A program made the position numbers and the translations under genes. This document shows, piece by piece, positions 18,890 to 28,365 of a DNA stretch of 64,000 bases; within the stretch, counting starts at the first letter, position 1, and every line of letters begins with the position of its first letter. The notes beneath the pieces were generated by a model that was not told the origin of the DNA, did not search any database, and was given only the letters and a program-made list of their open reading frames with translations. This DNA is from Microlunatus antarcticus (GTDB taxonomy: Bacteria; Actinomycetota; Actinomycetes; Propionibacteriales; Propionibacteriaceae), in contig NZ_JACHZG010000001.1 in NCBI RefSeq assembly GCF_014193425.1, forward strand, positions 62,001 through 126,000, written 5' to 3'.

Positions 18890-19528
18890 CTAGACCACCC
18901 CGTACAGGCGGTCGCCGGCGTCGCCGAGGCCGGGGACGATGTAGCCCTTCTCGTTCAGCCGGTCGTCGACGCCGGCCAGGACGAGCGTGCAGGGGACCTT
19001 GAGGTCGTCGAGCAGCGAGGTGAGGCGTTCGATGCCCTCGGGTGCGGCCAGCAGGCAGATGCAGGTGATGTGGTCGGCGCCGCGGTTCACCAGGAACCTC
19101 ACTGCCGCGGCCAGCGTGCCGCCGGTCGCCAGCATGGGGTCGAGGACGTAGCACTGGCGTCCGTGCAGGTCGTCGGGGAGCCGCTCGGCGTACGTCGACG
19201 GCTCGAGGGTCTCCTCGTTCCGGACCATGCCGACGAAGCCGACCTCGGCGGTCGGGACCAGCCGGACCATCCCCTCCAGCATCCCCAGCCCGGCGCGCAG
19301 GATCGGGACGACCAGCGGCTTCGGCGCGGCGAGGCGGACGCCCTGCGCCGGCGCGACCGGGGTGGTGACGGAGACCGGGTTGACGCGCACCTCGCGCGTG
19401 GCCTCGTACGCCAGCAGGGTGACGAGCTCCTCGGTCAGCCGCCGGAACGTCGGCGAGTCGGTCTCGACGTCGCGGAGCACGGTGAGCTTGTGCGCGACGA
19501 GCGGATGGTCGATGACCGTGATCTCCAC
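18890..19528 (-). CDS. upp: Uracil phosphoribosyltransferase
   Basis: A 212-residue pyrimidine-salvage enzyme converting uracil and PRPP to UMP. Characteristic parts are [13 protein letters not shown] near the start, [14 protein letters not shown], the PRPP-binding loop [16 protein letters not shown] and the uracil-binding end [17 protein letters not shown]. The reading frame opens at 19594, but GTG 19528 fits the family length, and TAGCGT (19536-19541) lies 7 nt upstream, the leaderless arrangement. It diverges from the deaminase-associated gene. Normal length and all key motifs are present. Confidence 0.95.
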   Translation of the reverse strand: MEITVIDHPLVAHKLTVLRDVETDSPTFRRLTEELVTLLAYEATREVRVNPVSVTTPVAPAQGVRLAAPKPLVVPILRAGLGMLEGMVRLVPTAEVGFVGMVRNEETLEPSTYAERLPDDLHGRQCYVLDPMLATGGTLAAAVRFLVNRGADHITCICLLAAPEGIERLTSLLDDLKVPCTLVLAGVDDRLNEKGYIVPGLGDAGDRLYGVV

Positions 19529-19623
19529 GGTCGCCACGCTAGTGGACAGACGCGATTGGGTTCCGTCTGACACCATGTGGCACCGGACCGGCACCCGGTC
19601 CGAGATGTCGGGGAGGGCGGGTC

Positions 19624-20235
19624 ATGCCACAGTTCGACGGCGAGGAGTACGTGTCGTTCGACGAGGCGGACAAGCCGGAGGTGGTCGTCGCGCCCGTGCA
19701 CGAGGACGACCCCGACGACTCCGACGCCGACGACGACCTCGAGGACGCGACCGAGGACGAGATCGACTACGTCCTGGCCGCCTACCGCGAGGACGGGCAG
19801 GTCCACGTCCAGGCGCTCGACCTGCAGCTCGCGAACGACCTCGACGCCCTCATCGAGCAGCTGCGCCGCCTGCCCGGCGACAACGGCGCGCTCGGCTTCG
19901 TCAGCCTGGTCGAAGAGGTGTTCGTGGTCGTCCGTGTCCGCGGGCAGCACGTCCAGGCCCTGCTGTCGGACTCGGCGGCGGCCGGTGACTGGCCGATCGC
20001 GCACGACGTGCTCGACTTCCTCGGCGAGGACGTCGACGAGCCCGAGGACGACGAGGACGGCGAGCTGGTCGGCGACCTCGACATGCTGGCCGACCTGGGC
20101 CTGAGCGAGTTCGAGCTCGGCACGATCGTCGACAACCTCGACCTGAGCAGCGACCAGATGCTCGGCGCGATCGCCGACCGGATCAACATCAACCCGGACT
20201 TCTCGCAGGCCACCGAGGCCGCGTTCCAGGACTGA
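19624..20235 (+). CDS. tRNA adenosine deaminase-associated protein
   Basis: A 203-residue, strongly acidic protein directly upstream of tadA by 2 nt. The arrangement and sequence match the actinobacterial family named as putative tRNA adenosine deaminase-associated protein (TIGR03941). It has an Asp/Glu-rich start (HEDDPDDSDADDDLED), a central alpha/beta region (ALIEQLRRLPGDNGALGFVSL, VVVRVRGQHVQALLSDS), a second acidic run and a helical C-terminus (LSEFELGTIVDNLDLSS). Biochemical function is not established; the constant pairing suggests it modulates TadA. ATG 19624 has GGGGAGGGCGG upstream. Confidence 0.85.
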   Translation: MPQFDGEEYVSFDEADKPEVVVAPVHEDDPDDSDADDDLEDATEDEIDYVLAAYREDGQVHVQALDLQLANDLDALIEQLRRLPGDNGALGFVSLVEEVFVVVRVRGQHVQALLSDSAAAGDWPIAHDVLDFLGEDVDEPEDDEDGELVGDLDMLADLGLSEFELGTIVDNLDLSSDQMLGAIADRININPDFSQATEAAFQD

Positions 20236-20237
20236 CC

Positions 20238-20705
20238 GTGGGTCGCTGGGACGCCGCCATGCGGCTCGCCCTGGCCGAGGCGGACCGCGTCCGCGGGGCT
20301 GGTGACGTCCCGGTCGGGGCCGTGGTCCTCGACCCGGTGGGCGCCGTCGTCGCTTTCGCCGGCAACGAGCGGGAGGCGACCGGCGACCCCACCGCGCACG
20401 CCGAGGTACTTGCCCTGCGCCGGGCCGCGGCCGAGGCGGGCACCTGGCGCCTCGACGGCCACACGCTGGTGGTCACGCTGGAGCCGTGCACGATGTGCGC
20501 CGGCGCCCTGGTCCTGGCCCGGGTGGAGCGTCTCGTCTTCGGCGCGTACGACCCCAAGGCCGGGGCCGTCGCCTCGCTCTTCGACGTCCTGCGCGACCCG
20601 CGGCTCAACCACCGGGTCGACGTGCGCGGCGGCGTGCTCGAGGGCGAGTGCGCGGCTGTGCTCCTCGACTTCTTCGCCGGGCACCGCGGCTCGGTCCAGG
20701 ATTAG
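20238..20705 (+). CDS. tadA: tRNA-specific adenosine-34 deaminase
   Basis: A 155-residue zinc deaminase that converts wobble adenosine to inosine in tRNA-Arg(ACG). The zinc site is complete: HAEVLAL (His and proton-shuttling Glu) and EPCTMCAGAL (two Cys). DVPVGAVVLD before it and VFGAYDPKAGAVASLFDVL after it are typical of TadA rather than of cytosine or guanine deaminases. Starts at GTG 20238, only 2 nt after the partner stop, with AGGACTGACC as a weak ribosome site, so translation is probably coupled. Followed by tRNA-Ser. Confidence 0.93.
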   Translation: MGRWDAAMRLALAEADRVRGAGDVPVGAVVLDPVGAVVAFAGNEREATGDPTAHAEVLALRRAAAEAGTWRLDGHTLVVTLEPCTMCAGALVLARVERLVFGAYDPKAGAVASLFDVLRDPRLNHRVDVRGGVLEGECAAVLLDFFAGHRGSVQD

Positions 20706-20738
20706 CGCCGGCCGGACGCGCCCGGTACTCTCTTCCGC

Positions 20739-20826
20739 GGTGGCGTGTCTGAGCGGCCTAAAGAGCGCGCCTCGAAAGCGCGTGAAGTGAAAACTTCCGA
20801 GAGTTCAAATCTCTCCGCCACCGCCA
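20739..20826 (+). tRNA. tRNA-Ser (anticodon CGA)
   Basis: Acceptor stem GGTGGCG pairs with CGCCACC; the anticodon stem CGCGC/GCGCG encloses the loop CTCGAAA with anticodon CGA (reads UCG). A long variable arm (GTGAAGTGAAAACTTCC) gives the class II shape, and GTTCAAATC is the T loop. The discriminator is G and the 3' CCA is encoded (20824-20826). TACTCT at 20726-20731 is a suitable -10 element. Confidence 0.96.
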
Positions 20827-20845
20827 GCGTCGGCAGGTTCGACGA

Positions 20846-20879
20846 GCAGCGCCGGTCCCCCTCGGGTGGCCGGCGCTGC
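20846..20879. terminator. Hairpin downstream of tRNA-Ser, between convergent genes
   Basis: A perfect 10-bp stem, GCAGCGCCGG (20846-20855) with CCGGCGCTGC (20870-20879), encloses a 14-nt loop that can itself pair partly (CCC/GGG). It lies 20 nt after the tRNA and 22 nt before the end of the minus-strand serine hydrolase, so it can serve both. No T-run. Confidence 0.6.
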
Positions 20880-20901
20880 GGCGTCTCCGGTCCGGGTCGC
20901 G

Positions 20902-21804
20902 TCAGGCGCCCGTGACGTCCTTCGCCGCGTTCTTCGACACGAGCTCGACGACCGAGACGCCCTTCTTCTGCGTCGCCCCGCCGTCGGAGAGGGCCGCGAC
21001 GAGCAAGGGGTGACCCTCGTGCTCGACCCGGCCGACGCTGGTGACGACCCAGCCGCCGGTGCGGGGGAGCCAGCCGTTCTTCACGTACGCGTGGGTGTCG
21101 CCGCGCGAGTCGGCGGCCGTGACGCCCCAGTCCTGGTCGCTCGCCACACCGCCCATCAGCGACTGCAGGTACGCCCGGGCGTCGGGGGTCAGGGGCGAGT
21201 CCTCGGTGAAGACGACCTGGAGCAGCCGCAGCTGGTCGGCGGCCGTCGTGGTCGTCGCCCCCCAGCGCCCCTTGGTGCCGCCCTTCGTGCCGGTCAGCCC
21301 GAACGTCGCGTTCGCCGCCGCCAGGCCCTTCTCCCGGTCGATCTGCTTCCACAGCGTGCTGGCGGCGCCGTTGCTGCTCTGCCGGATCATCCGCCCGGCT
21401 ACTTCCTTCTGCGCGCTGCTGAGCTTGCCCTGCTCCTGCAGCAGCAGCGTGGCGAGGATGTCGACCTTCACCACGCTCGCCGTGGCGAACGCGTGGTCGA
21501 CGTCCCCGTACGACGTCGTGCGTCCGGTCTGCAGGTCGGCGACGACGACGGCCAGGTGCCCGGACTCCTGCGCGTGCCAGTCGTCCACGGCGTTCGCGAC
21601 CACGATGGCGGGGGGTGGCGGCGGGACCTCGGCGGCGGGCGCAGCGGCCGCCGGGGGCGAGGAGACGGGGGCGGTCGTGGGGCGGTCGAGCGCGTGCACG
21701 ACGAGGTTCACCAGCGCCACGAGCACCAGCAGGATCGTCAGGGCACGCAACCGGCGGAAGGCGAGCGAGGGGTACGGCCGCGGCACCGTACGCAGCACGG
21801 ACAT
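20902..21804 (-). CDS. Membrane-anchored serine hydrolase (class A beta-lactamase fold)
   Basis: About 300 residues: a short basic N-terminus, one membrane helix (ALTILLVLVALVNLVVHAL), a Pro/Ala-rich extracytoplasmic linker, then a penicillin-binding/beta-lactamase-type domain. The nucleophile motif is SVVK in ATASVVKVDILA, followed by SSNGA (the SxN site) and KNGWLPRTGGW where KTG is expected. Similar proteins are often labelled class A beta-lactamase-related; whether it hydrolyses beta-lactams or trims peptidoglycan cannot be told, but the anchor and changed KTG motif favour a wall-associated role. The frame extends to 21876, but TACCGT (21811-21816) sits 6 nt before ATG 21804. Confidence 0.8.
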   Translation of the reverse strand: MSVLRTVPRPYPSLAFRRLRALTILLVLVALVNLVVHALDRPTTAPVSSPPAAAAPAAEVPPPPPAIVVANAVDDWHAQESGHLAVVVADLQTGRTTSYGDVDHAFATASVVKVDILATLLLQEQGKLSSAQKEVAGRMIRQSSNGAASTLWKQIDREKGLAAANATFGLTGTKGGTKGRWGATTTTAADQLRLLQVVFTEDSPLTPDARAYLQSLMGGVASDQDWGVTAADSRGDTHAYVKNGWLPRTGGWVVTSVGRVEHEGHPLLVAALSDGGATQKKGVSVVELVSKNAAKDVTGA

Positions 21805-21953
21805 GACCGCACGGTAGAGCCGCGGAGGCGCCCGGGGCGGCATTGCTCCGGCGGGTCCCGGTGCCGTGTCGGACACGTCCCGCGGGGCCCGCGGGTGCCC
21901 ACCCGGTCTCGTTCGTTTCCTGCCCGTAGCCCGGGTCCGGGAGGATGGGGCCC

Positions 21954-23456
21954 ATGATCGATCTCGACGTCATCCTCCTGGTGGGTGCCGTCGTGCTGAT
22001 CATCGCCATCCTGGCGGCCCGGCTGGGCTCCGGCTTCGGGCTCCCCTCGCTGCTGCTGTTCCTCGGTCTGGGCATGCTGCTCGGCACGGACGGCGTCGGG
22101 GGCATCGCGTTCGACGACGCGGACCTGGCGCACGCGATCGGCTTCGCGGCCCTGGTGCTGATCCTGGCCGAGGGCGGGCTGACCACGAAGTGGTCCGAGA
22201 TCAGGCCGGTGATCGGTCCGGCCCTCGTGCTCGCCACGCTCGGGATCGTCGTCAGCGTGGCCCTGATGACCGCGTTCGGCTACTACGTCCTCGGCCTCGA
22301 CCTGTGGGTGGCGGTGCTGCTGGGGGCGGTGGTGTCGCCGACCGACGCGGCCGCCGTGTTCTCGGTCCTGCGCCACGTCCCGGTCCCCCACCGGCTGCGC
22401 GGGATGCTCGAGGCGGAGTCCGGCCTCAACGACGCACCGACGGTGCTGCTCGTGACCCTGGCCAGCGGCCTCGCCGCCGGGCACGCGGCCGAGGGCGGGC
22501 CGGCGACGATCGCCGTGCTGGCCGTCCTCGAGCTCGTCGGCGGCCTGGTCATCGGGGCGGTCATGGGCTGGATCGGCGTGCAGTTCCTGCGCCGTGTGGC
22601 GCTGCCGTCCTCCGGCCTCTACCCCTTGACGACGCTGGGCTGGGCCGTGCTCGCGTACGGGGTGACCTCCGCCGCGCACGCCAGCGGGTTCGCCGCGGTC
22701 TACGTCTGCGCGGTGCTGCTCGGGAACGCCCAGCTGCCGCACCGGGCGGCGACGCGGTCGTTCGTCGAGGGGATCGGCTGGATCGCGCAGATCGGGCTCT
22801 TCGTCATGCTCGGGCTGCTGGCCACGCCCAGCCGGGTCACGCTCCAGGCCGCGCTGGTCGGCGGGGCGGCCGGGCTGTTCCTCACCTTCGTCGCCAGGCC
22901 GCTGTCGGTGTGGATCTGCCTGCGGTGGTTCAAGATCCGCCTGCGGGAGCAGGCGTTCCTGTCCTGGGCGGGGCTGCGCGGGGCGGTCCCCATCGTGCTC
23001 GCCACGGTCCCGCTGGCCGACGGGATCGAGAACGGGCTGTTCTTCTTCGACGTGGTCCTGGTCTTCGTCGTCGTCTTCACCTGCCTCCAGGCACCGACGC
23101 TGCCCTTCCTCGCTCGCCGGCTCGGGCTCGTCGACGACGCGGTCGCCCGCGACGTCGAGGTCGAGGCGGCGCCGCTCGACCAGATCGCCGCGGACCTGCT
23201 GCAGGTCCGCGTCCCCGCCGGCTCCCGCCTGGCGGGCATCGAGGTGGGCGAGCTGCGCCTGCCGCCGAACACGGTGGTGTCGTTGATCATCCGCGCCGCC
23301 AAGCCCTTCAACCCGGCGGCCGGGGAGCGCATCAAGATCGGCGACGAGCTGCTCATCGTGTCGCCGACCAGCACGCGTCAGCTGGCGGAGGACCGCCTGC
23401 ACGAGCTGGCCCGGGCCGGCCGCCTCGCCCGCTGGCGCCGGCAGCCGTCGACCTGA
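21954..23456 (+). CDS. Potassium/proton antiporter with C-terminal RCK_C (TrkA-C) domain
   Basis: A 500-residue CPA1-type transporter (NhaP2/CvrA-like). About 12 membrane helices include the ion-binding region AVVSPTDAAAVFSVLR and the conserved EAESGLNDAP and SWAGLRGAVPIVLA. From about residue 400 a soluble TrkA-C domain (LQVRVPAGSRLAGIEVGELRL, GERIKIGDELLIVSP) suggests nucleotide or ligand gating. Expected to exchange K+ or Na+ for H+ across the plasma membrane, adjusting turgor and pH. ATG 21954 is preferred over ATG 21945 because GGGAGG ends 9 nt upstream. Confidence 0.9.
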   Translation: MIDLDVILLVGAVVLIIAILAARLGSGFGLPSLLLFLGLGMLLGTDGVGGIAFDDADLAHAIGFAALVLILAEGGLTTKWSEIRPVIGPALVLATLGIVVSVALMTAFGYYVLGLDLWVAVLLGAVVSPTDAAAVFSVLRHVPVPHRLRGMLEAESGLNDAPTVLLVTLASGLAAGHAAEGGPATIAVLAVLELVGGLVIGAVMGWIGVQFLRRVALPSSGLYPLTTLGWAVLAYGVTSAAHASGFAAVYVCAVLLGNAQLPHRAATRSFVEGIGWIAQIGLFVMLGLLATPSRVTLQAALVGGAAGLFLTFVARPLSVWICLRWFKIRLREQAFLSWAGLRGAVPIVLATVPLADGIENGLFFFDVVLVFVVVFTCLQAPTLPFLARRLGLVDDAVARDVEVEAAPLDQIAADLLQVRVPAGSRLAGIEVGELRLPPNTVVSLIIRAAKPFNPAAGERIKIGDELLIVSPTSTRQLAEDRLHELARAGRLARWRRQPST

Positions 23457-23493
23457 CGGGTCGACCCCTTCGCCGGCGTGTCCGGGCGGGTGG

Positions 23494-24024
23494 TCAGGCG
23501 GGGGTCGGCGAGGCCGAGGCCGTCTCGACGGACGGGAGGCAGAGCGTGTCCGACTCGACGGCGATCGTCTTCTTGGCGCCCTTGTTGTAGCCGGCGTACT
23601 TGTTGCCGACCAGGATGTCGACCGAGTGGTCGGGCCGGCCGTCGGCGCGGACGGTCGCGTTCTTGAAGAAGCTCTTGGCCAGCAGGACCTCGGGGTCGCG
23701 CTCGCCGGCGCCGACGATGACCGTCTGGTCGATCTTCTCGATCGTGTTCGTGGCGGCGGTGACCTTGAAGCCCGAGGTGCGCAGCGCCCGGCCGACGTTG
23801 GCCGCGAGGCCGCGGCTGTTCCCGCCGTTGAAGACCTTGACGTAGACCTGCGACGTGGCCAGCTGGCGCTTGGGCAGGGACTGCTCGACGCACGGCGTCG
23901 GCGGCGGCGGGGGCACGGGCGCGATCACGTTGGTGTAGCCCCAGTGCGCGGCCCAGACGAGCGCCGCGAGCAGGACGATCAGCGTGATGGGCGTCCGGAC
24001 GACCCGGAAGATCCGTCCGATCAA
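23494..24024 (-). CDS. LytR_C-domain membrane protein
   Basis: A 176-residue protein with one N-terminal membrane helix (TPITLIVLLAALVWAAHWGY), a proline-rich spacer and an extracytoplasmic LytR_C domain (VYVKVFNGGNSRGLAANVGRAL and DHSVDILVGNKYAG). LytR_C domains often follow LytR-CpsA-Psr wall-polymer ligases or stand alone, as here, and are thought to act at the cell envelope. Start is TTG 24024, supported by AAGGAG 9 nt upstream. Same direction as the following conserved 97-aa gene's region but separated from it by 135 nt, so a separate unit. Confidence 0.82.
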   Translation of the reverse strand: MIGRIFRVVRTPITLIVLLAALVWAAHWGYTNVIAPVPPPPPTPCVEQSLPKRQLATSQVYVKVFNGGNSRGLAANVGRALRTSGFKVTAATNTIEKIDQTVIVGAGERDPEVLLAKSFFKNATVRADGRPDHSVDILVGNKYAGYNKGAKKTIAVESDTLCLPSVETASASPTPA

Positions 24025-24159
24025 CGCAGCCCGCTCCTTGCCGTGTCTCGACGACGATGCCCCGGTGCACCGTGTCGGGGCGGCCGATGACCCCCCTGCA
24101 TGCGCGGGAAGCCTAACCCGCGTCGCGGGCCGGGCGACCCGTACGGGGCCGCTCCGACG

Positions 24160-24453
24160 TCATCGGAGCTCCAGCACGCGGGCGTGCATCGTCTGGCGCT
24201 GCTGCAGCGCGGCGCGCAGCGCGCGGTGCAGGCCGTCCTCGAGGTAGTACTCGCCGCGCCAGGCCACGACGTGGGCGAAGAGGTCGCCGTAGAAGGTGGA
24301 GTCCTCCTCGAGGAGCGCCTCGAGGTCGAGCGTGCGCTTGGTGGTGACCAGCTGGTCCAGCCGCACCTGGTGCGGCGCGATGGCCGCCCACTGCTTCTGG
24401 ACGTAGCTGTGGTCGGGGTAGGGCCGTACGTCCCCGACGCGCTTGAAAATCAC
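24160..24453 (-). CDS. Conserved actinobacterial 97-aa protein (often labelled VapB-family antitoxin)
   Basis: A 97-residue protein, MIFKRVGDVRPYPDHSY at the start, LDQLVTTKRTLDLEALLEED and YYLEDGLHRALRAALQQR. Homologues are common in actinobacterial chromosomes and are frequently annotated as type II toxin-antitoxin VapB-family antitoxins, but no PIN-domain toxin lies next to it and no ribbon-helix-helix is apparent, so that label is doubtful here. GTG 24453 has TAGGCT (24460-24465) 6 nt upstream. It diverges tightly from the HerA-like ATPase gene. Function unknown. Confidence 0.78.
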   Translation of the reverse strand: MIFKRVGDVRPYPDHSYVQKQWAAIAPHQVRLDQLVTTKRTLDLEALLEEDSTFYGDLFAHVVAWRGEYYLEDGLHRALRAALQQRQTMHARVLELR

Positions 24454-24459
24454 CCGGTC

Positions 24460-24506
24460 AGCCTAGTCAACGATCCTTCGGACTCCCCGGAGGCCATCGT
24501 TACGAT
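24460..24506. promoter_or_regulatory. Back-to-back leaderless promoters
   Basis: TAGGCT (minus strand, 24460-24465) is 6 nt before GTG 24453, and TACGAT (plus strand, 24501-24506) is 6 nt before ATG 24513. Only 35 nt separate the two -10 elements, so the -35 regions must overlap and the two transcripts probably compete for polymerase. Confidence 0.6.
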
Positions 24507-24512
24507 TCGACC

Positions 24513-26213
<1,701 letters not shown>

Positions 26214-26242
26214 GGCGCGTGCCCGTGGGCTCGTGTGCTCAG

Positions 26243-26346
26243 GTCGGCACACCTTGTACGGGCCGGCACACCCTGGCCCGGTCGGCACACCCTGCAGGGT
26301 GTGCCGACACGAGCAGGGGGTGCCGCCGGGAGGAAGGTGTGCCGGG
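26243..26346. repeat. Second six-unit, 19-nt-phased repeat cassette with central 28-bp palindrome
   Basis: Direct 11-nt units start at 26243, 26262 and 26281 (GTCGGCACACC, GCCGGCACACC, GTCGGCACACC) and inverted units at 26298, 26317 and 26336 (GGTGTGCCGAC, GGGGTGCCGCC, GGTGTGCCGGG). Steps within each arm are exactly 19 nt. Positions 26281-26308 are a perfect 28-bp palindrome. Like the 12.5-kb cassette it sits between convergent genes, and its last unit ends just before the stop of the minus-strand gene. The three direct units can pair with the three inverted ones as a long interrupted hairpin. Confidence 0.75.
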
Positions 26347-26535
26347 TCAGCGGGTCCCGGTGACCGCCTGCAGCCGGGCGACCCGGCGCAGGAGGCCGCG
26401 GCGGGGCCGTGGTGCGTGACGGTCCGGTGGTTCTTCCGGCCAGGGCAGGTCCGGTCGGCTCCGGGAGCCGAGCTGGTCGTAGGGGAGGGACAGCCCGGGG
26501 CTGCCGAGGCTCCCGAGCGGGACGTGCTGGGTCAT
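26347..26535 (-). CDS. Small hypothetical protein (62 aa), Pro/Arg-rich
   Basis: ATG 26535 is preceded by AAGGA with 8-nt spacing. The 62-residue product begins MTQHVPLGSLGSPGLSLPYD, has a proline-rich middle (DLPWPEEPPDRH) and a basic amphipathic C-terminus (RRGLLRRVARLQAV), but no signal peptide or membrane helix. I recognise no family. It lies 139 nt downstream of a 24-codon frame with a perfect ribosome site and may share its transcript. Its stop codon abuts the repeat cassette. Supported by the ribosome site, spacing and position, not by homology. Confidence 0.45.
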   Translation of the reverse strand: MTQHVPLGSLGSPGLSLPYDQLGSRSRPDLPWPEEPPDRHAPRPRRGLLRRVARLQAVTGTR

Positions 26536-26674
26536 GTCGGTGGTCCTTGCGCGGTGGCGCGCCGAGGCGCGCGGGGACGACCCGTGACCAGGCAGGGCTG
26601 GGCGGGTCAGGAGGTGAGGGGCGACCTCGAGGGGTCGCAGGTGGCCGCGGCTCAGGCCGCAGGCGTTCCGGCCG

Positions 26675-26749
26675 TCAGTCTCGGCGGGAGCCGAGGAACG
26701 ACCAGGACGCGTGATCGGCGCGTGCGACGCGCTGCTTCATGATCGGCAT
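26675..26749 (-). CDS. Very small peptide (24 aa) behind a perfect Shine-Dalgarno
   Basis: ATG 26749 lies 6 nt after GGAGGTGA, the best ribosome site in the window. The peptide starts MPIMKQRVARADHASW and ends SFLGSRRD; it is basic, with one Trp. A promoter-like pair (TTGCCG, 18 nt, TAGTGT) lies upstream. Either it is a functional micropeptide or a leader whose translation affects the downstream 62-aa gene. No family recognised. Confidence 0.45.
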   Translation of the reverse strand: MPIMKQRVARADHASWSFLGSRRD

Positions 26750-26801
26750 CCGGGGTCACCTCCTCGGGCTGGGGCGGCGTCGTTCCTCGACGCCACTGCG
26801 G

Positions 26802-26831
26802 ACACTAGGACGCCGCGTACGGGCGCGGCAA
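26802..26831 (-). promoter_or_regulatory. Promoter for the small-peptide transcript
   Basis: On the minus strand TTGCCG (26826-26831), an 18-nt spacer and TAGTGT (26802-26807) form a good housekeeping-sigma promoter, giving a start near 26795 and a leader of about 45 nt before the 24-aa frame. Confidence 0.55.
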
Positions 26832-26863
26832 CGGGTTTTTCGCGGTCCTGGTCCGTCAACGAC

Positions 26864-26897
26864 GAGGATCCGACACCGAAGTCGGTGTCGGATCCTC
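26864..26897 (-). terminator. Strong hairpin after the VKOR gene
   Basis: A 16-bp perfect inverted repeat: arms 26864-26879 and 26882-26897, beginning GAGGATCCGACACCGA, separated by 2 nt. It lies 20 nt past the stop of the minus-strand VKOR gene and just before the promoter of the small-peptide unit, so it probably terminates the VKOR-DsbA-Cop operon. Confidence 0.8.
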
Positions 26898-26917
26898 ATC
26901 GCTGCGTCAGGGCTCGG

Positions 26918-27580
26918 TCAGAGCGCGACGCCGAACCAGTACAGGGCGAACTCGCGGTAGAAGCGCAGGCCGATGGCGGCGATCACGACGAGGTACCAGA
27001 CGCCCGTGATCGTGACCGCGAACGGTCGCAGCCGGGTGCCGAGGCGCTGGAGCCCGGTACCGAGCCGGCCGGTCGCCGCGTTCTCGAGCGTGACGACCAC
27101 GACGAGCGGGATGGTCACCGACCAGACGAGCATGCACCAGAGGCAGAGCGCGCCGATGACGTACAGGCTCTGCGTCTGCAGCCAGGTGATGAAGACCGCC
27201 GCGAGCAGCACGCCGACCTGGAGGCCCCGGTGGTACCAGCGGGGGAGCGCGACGCCGGCCGACCGGACGACGCCCGTCGTCAGCACGACGGAGAAGCCGA
27301 TGATGCCGAGCAGCGGGTTGGGGAAGCCGAAGAGCGCCCCGGCGGCCGACTTCATGACCGGGCCGCAGGCGATGAACGGGCTGAGGTTGCAGGCGAGCTG
27401 GGTCGAGGGGTCCTCGAGCAGCCGGAAGCGGTCGATGGTCAGGATCATCGCCGCCACCAGCCCCAGCACGCCGGCCACGACCATGAGCAGGCCGACGCCC
27501 CGCCCCGCCGACCCCGGGGTGTCGAGGTCGGCGGGGTCGTCGGCGAGCTCGTCGCTCAGCGTGGCGGAAGGCTCAGGCAC
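26918..27580 (-). CDS. Vitamin K epoxide reductase family protein (disulfide-bond oxidoreductase)
   Basis: A 220-residue membrane protein with about five helices. The VKOR active-site pair is CLWC in YVIGALCLWCMLVW, and the loop cysteines are in LACNLSPFIAC. In actinobacteria VKOR re-oxidises a DsbA-type partner and passes electrons to menaquinone, doing the job of DsbB. GTG 27580 overlaps the end of the DsbA-like gene (GTGCCTGA), so the pair is translationally coupled and almost certainly works together in disulfide formation of exported proteins. Confidence 0.92.
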   Translation of the reverse strand: MPEPSATLSDELADDPADLDTPGSAGRGVGLLMVVAGVLGLVAAMILTIDRFRLLEDPSTQLACNLSPFIACGPVMKSAAGALFGFPNPLLGIIGFSVVLTTGVVRSAGVALPRWYHRGLQVGVLLAAVFITWLQTQSLYVIGALCLWCMLVWSVTIPLVVVVTLENAATGRLGTGLQRLGTRLRPFAVTITGVWYLVVIAAIGLRFYREFALYWFGVAL

Positions 27581-28364
27581 TGGCGAGCGAGTCGACGCGG
27601 TCCACCAGGGCCTGGCCGGACAGCGTGTCGGTCTTCGCCCCGTCGATGAACATGGTCGGGGTGCCCGAGACGTCGGCCTTCACCGAGGCCGCGGTGTTCG
27701 CCGTGATCCAGTCGCGGTAGGTGCCGTCCGTCGTGCACCTCTGGGTCGCGTCCCCGCCCCCGTTCGCGGCGGCGAACCGGGCGAAGTCGCTCGCACCCCA
27801 ACCGTCCGTGCTCTGCGAGTGGTTGACGTAGAGCGCCGCGTTGTACGCCGGCCACGCGCTCGGGTCGTGGACGGCCATGCAGGCGGACGCGCTGCCGGCC
27901 TCGGTGCCGTAGTCGGTCACGATCTGGATGTTGTGGTAGGTCACGGCGAGCTTGCCGGACGCCACGAGGCTGGAGATCGTGGCGTTGTTCGTGGCCTCGA
28001 ACTCCTGGCAGTGCGGGCAGGAGTAGTCGACCCAGAGGTCCATCGAGACCTTGGCGTCGGTGCTGCCGACGCGGACGCCGTTCGCGGTGCCGCCGTCGCC
28101 ACCGATGGCGAACGGGACCGAGGTCCCGCCGAGATCGGTGGTGCCGGTGGCGACCGGGCTGCCGCCCGCGACGGTCGTGCTCCGGCCGCGGGTGCCGAGG
28201 ACGACGGCGGTCGCGACGATGGCGATCACGACGACGGCGACGCCCCCCACGATGGCGAGCTGGGTGAGCGTACGGCGGCGCTTGGCGCGGGCCAGGGCCG
28301 CCTGCTGGGCGGCGCGGGCCTGACGGCGCCGGTCGTCGGCTGCGGGGTCGGGGCGCTTGGCCAT
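27573..28364 (-). CDS. DsbA-like membrane-anchored thioredoxin-fold oxidase
   Basis: A 263-residue protein: basic cytoplasmic start, one membrane helix (LAIVGGVAVVVIAIVATAVVL), a Gly/Thr-rich linker and a thioredoxin-fold domain with the CPHC active site in WVDYSCPHCQEFEA. The cis-Pro loop is SGTPTMFIDG. It should introduce disulfides into extracytoplasmic proteins and be re-oxidised by the overlapping VKOR. A second cysteine pair (SASACMA and TQRC) may form a structural disulfide. It starts 1 nt after the CopC stop, so the redox pair and copper genes form one operon. Confidence 0.92.
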   Translation of the reverse strand: MAKRPDPAADDRRRQARAAQQAALARAKRRRTLTQLAIVGGVAVVVIAIVATAVVLGTRGRSTTVAGGSPVATGTTDLGGTSVPFAIGGDGGTANGVRVGSTDAKVSMDLWVDYSCPHCQEFEATNNATISSLVASGKLAVTYHNIQIVTDYGTEAGSASACMAVHDPSAWPAYNAALYVNHSQSTDGWGASDFARFAAANGGGDATQRCTTDGTYRDWITANTAASVKADVSGTPTMFIDGAKTDTLSGQALVDRVDSLASA

Positions 28365-28365
28365 G

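Noticed and set aside
21738-23402. 554-codon minus-strand frame opposite the antiporter
   Set aside because: Highly charged low-complexity translation typical of the antisense of a membrane protein gene.
24160-24453. Toxin-antitoxin module (VapB label)
   Set aside because: No toxin gene is adjacent and no ribbon-helix-helix domain is apparent; kept as a conserved protein of unknown function.
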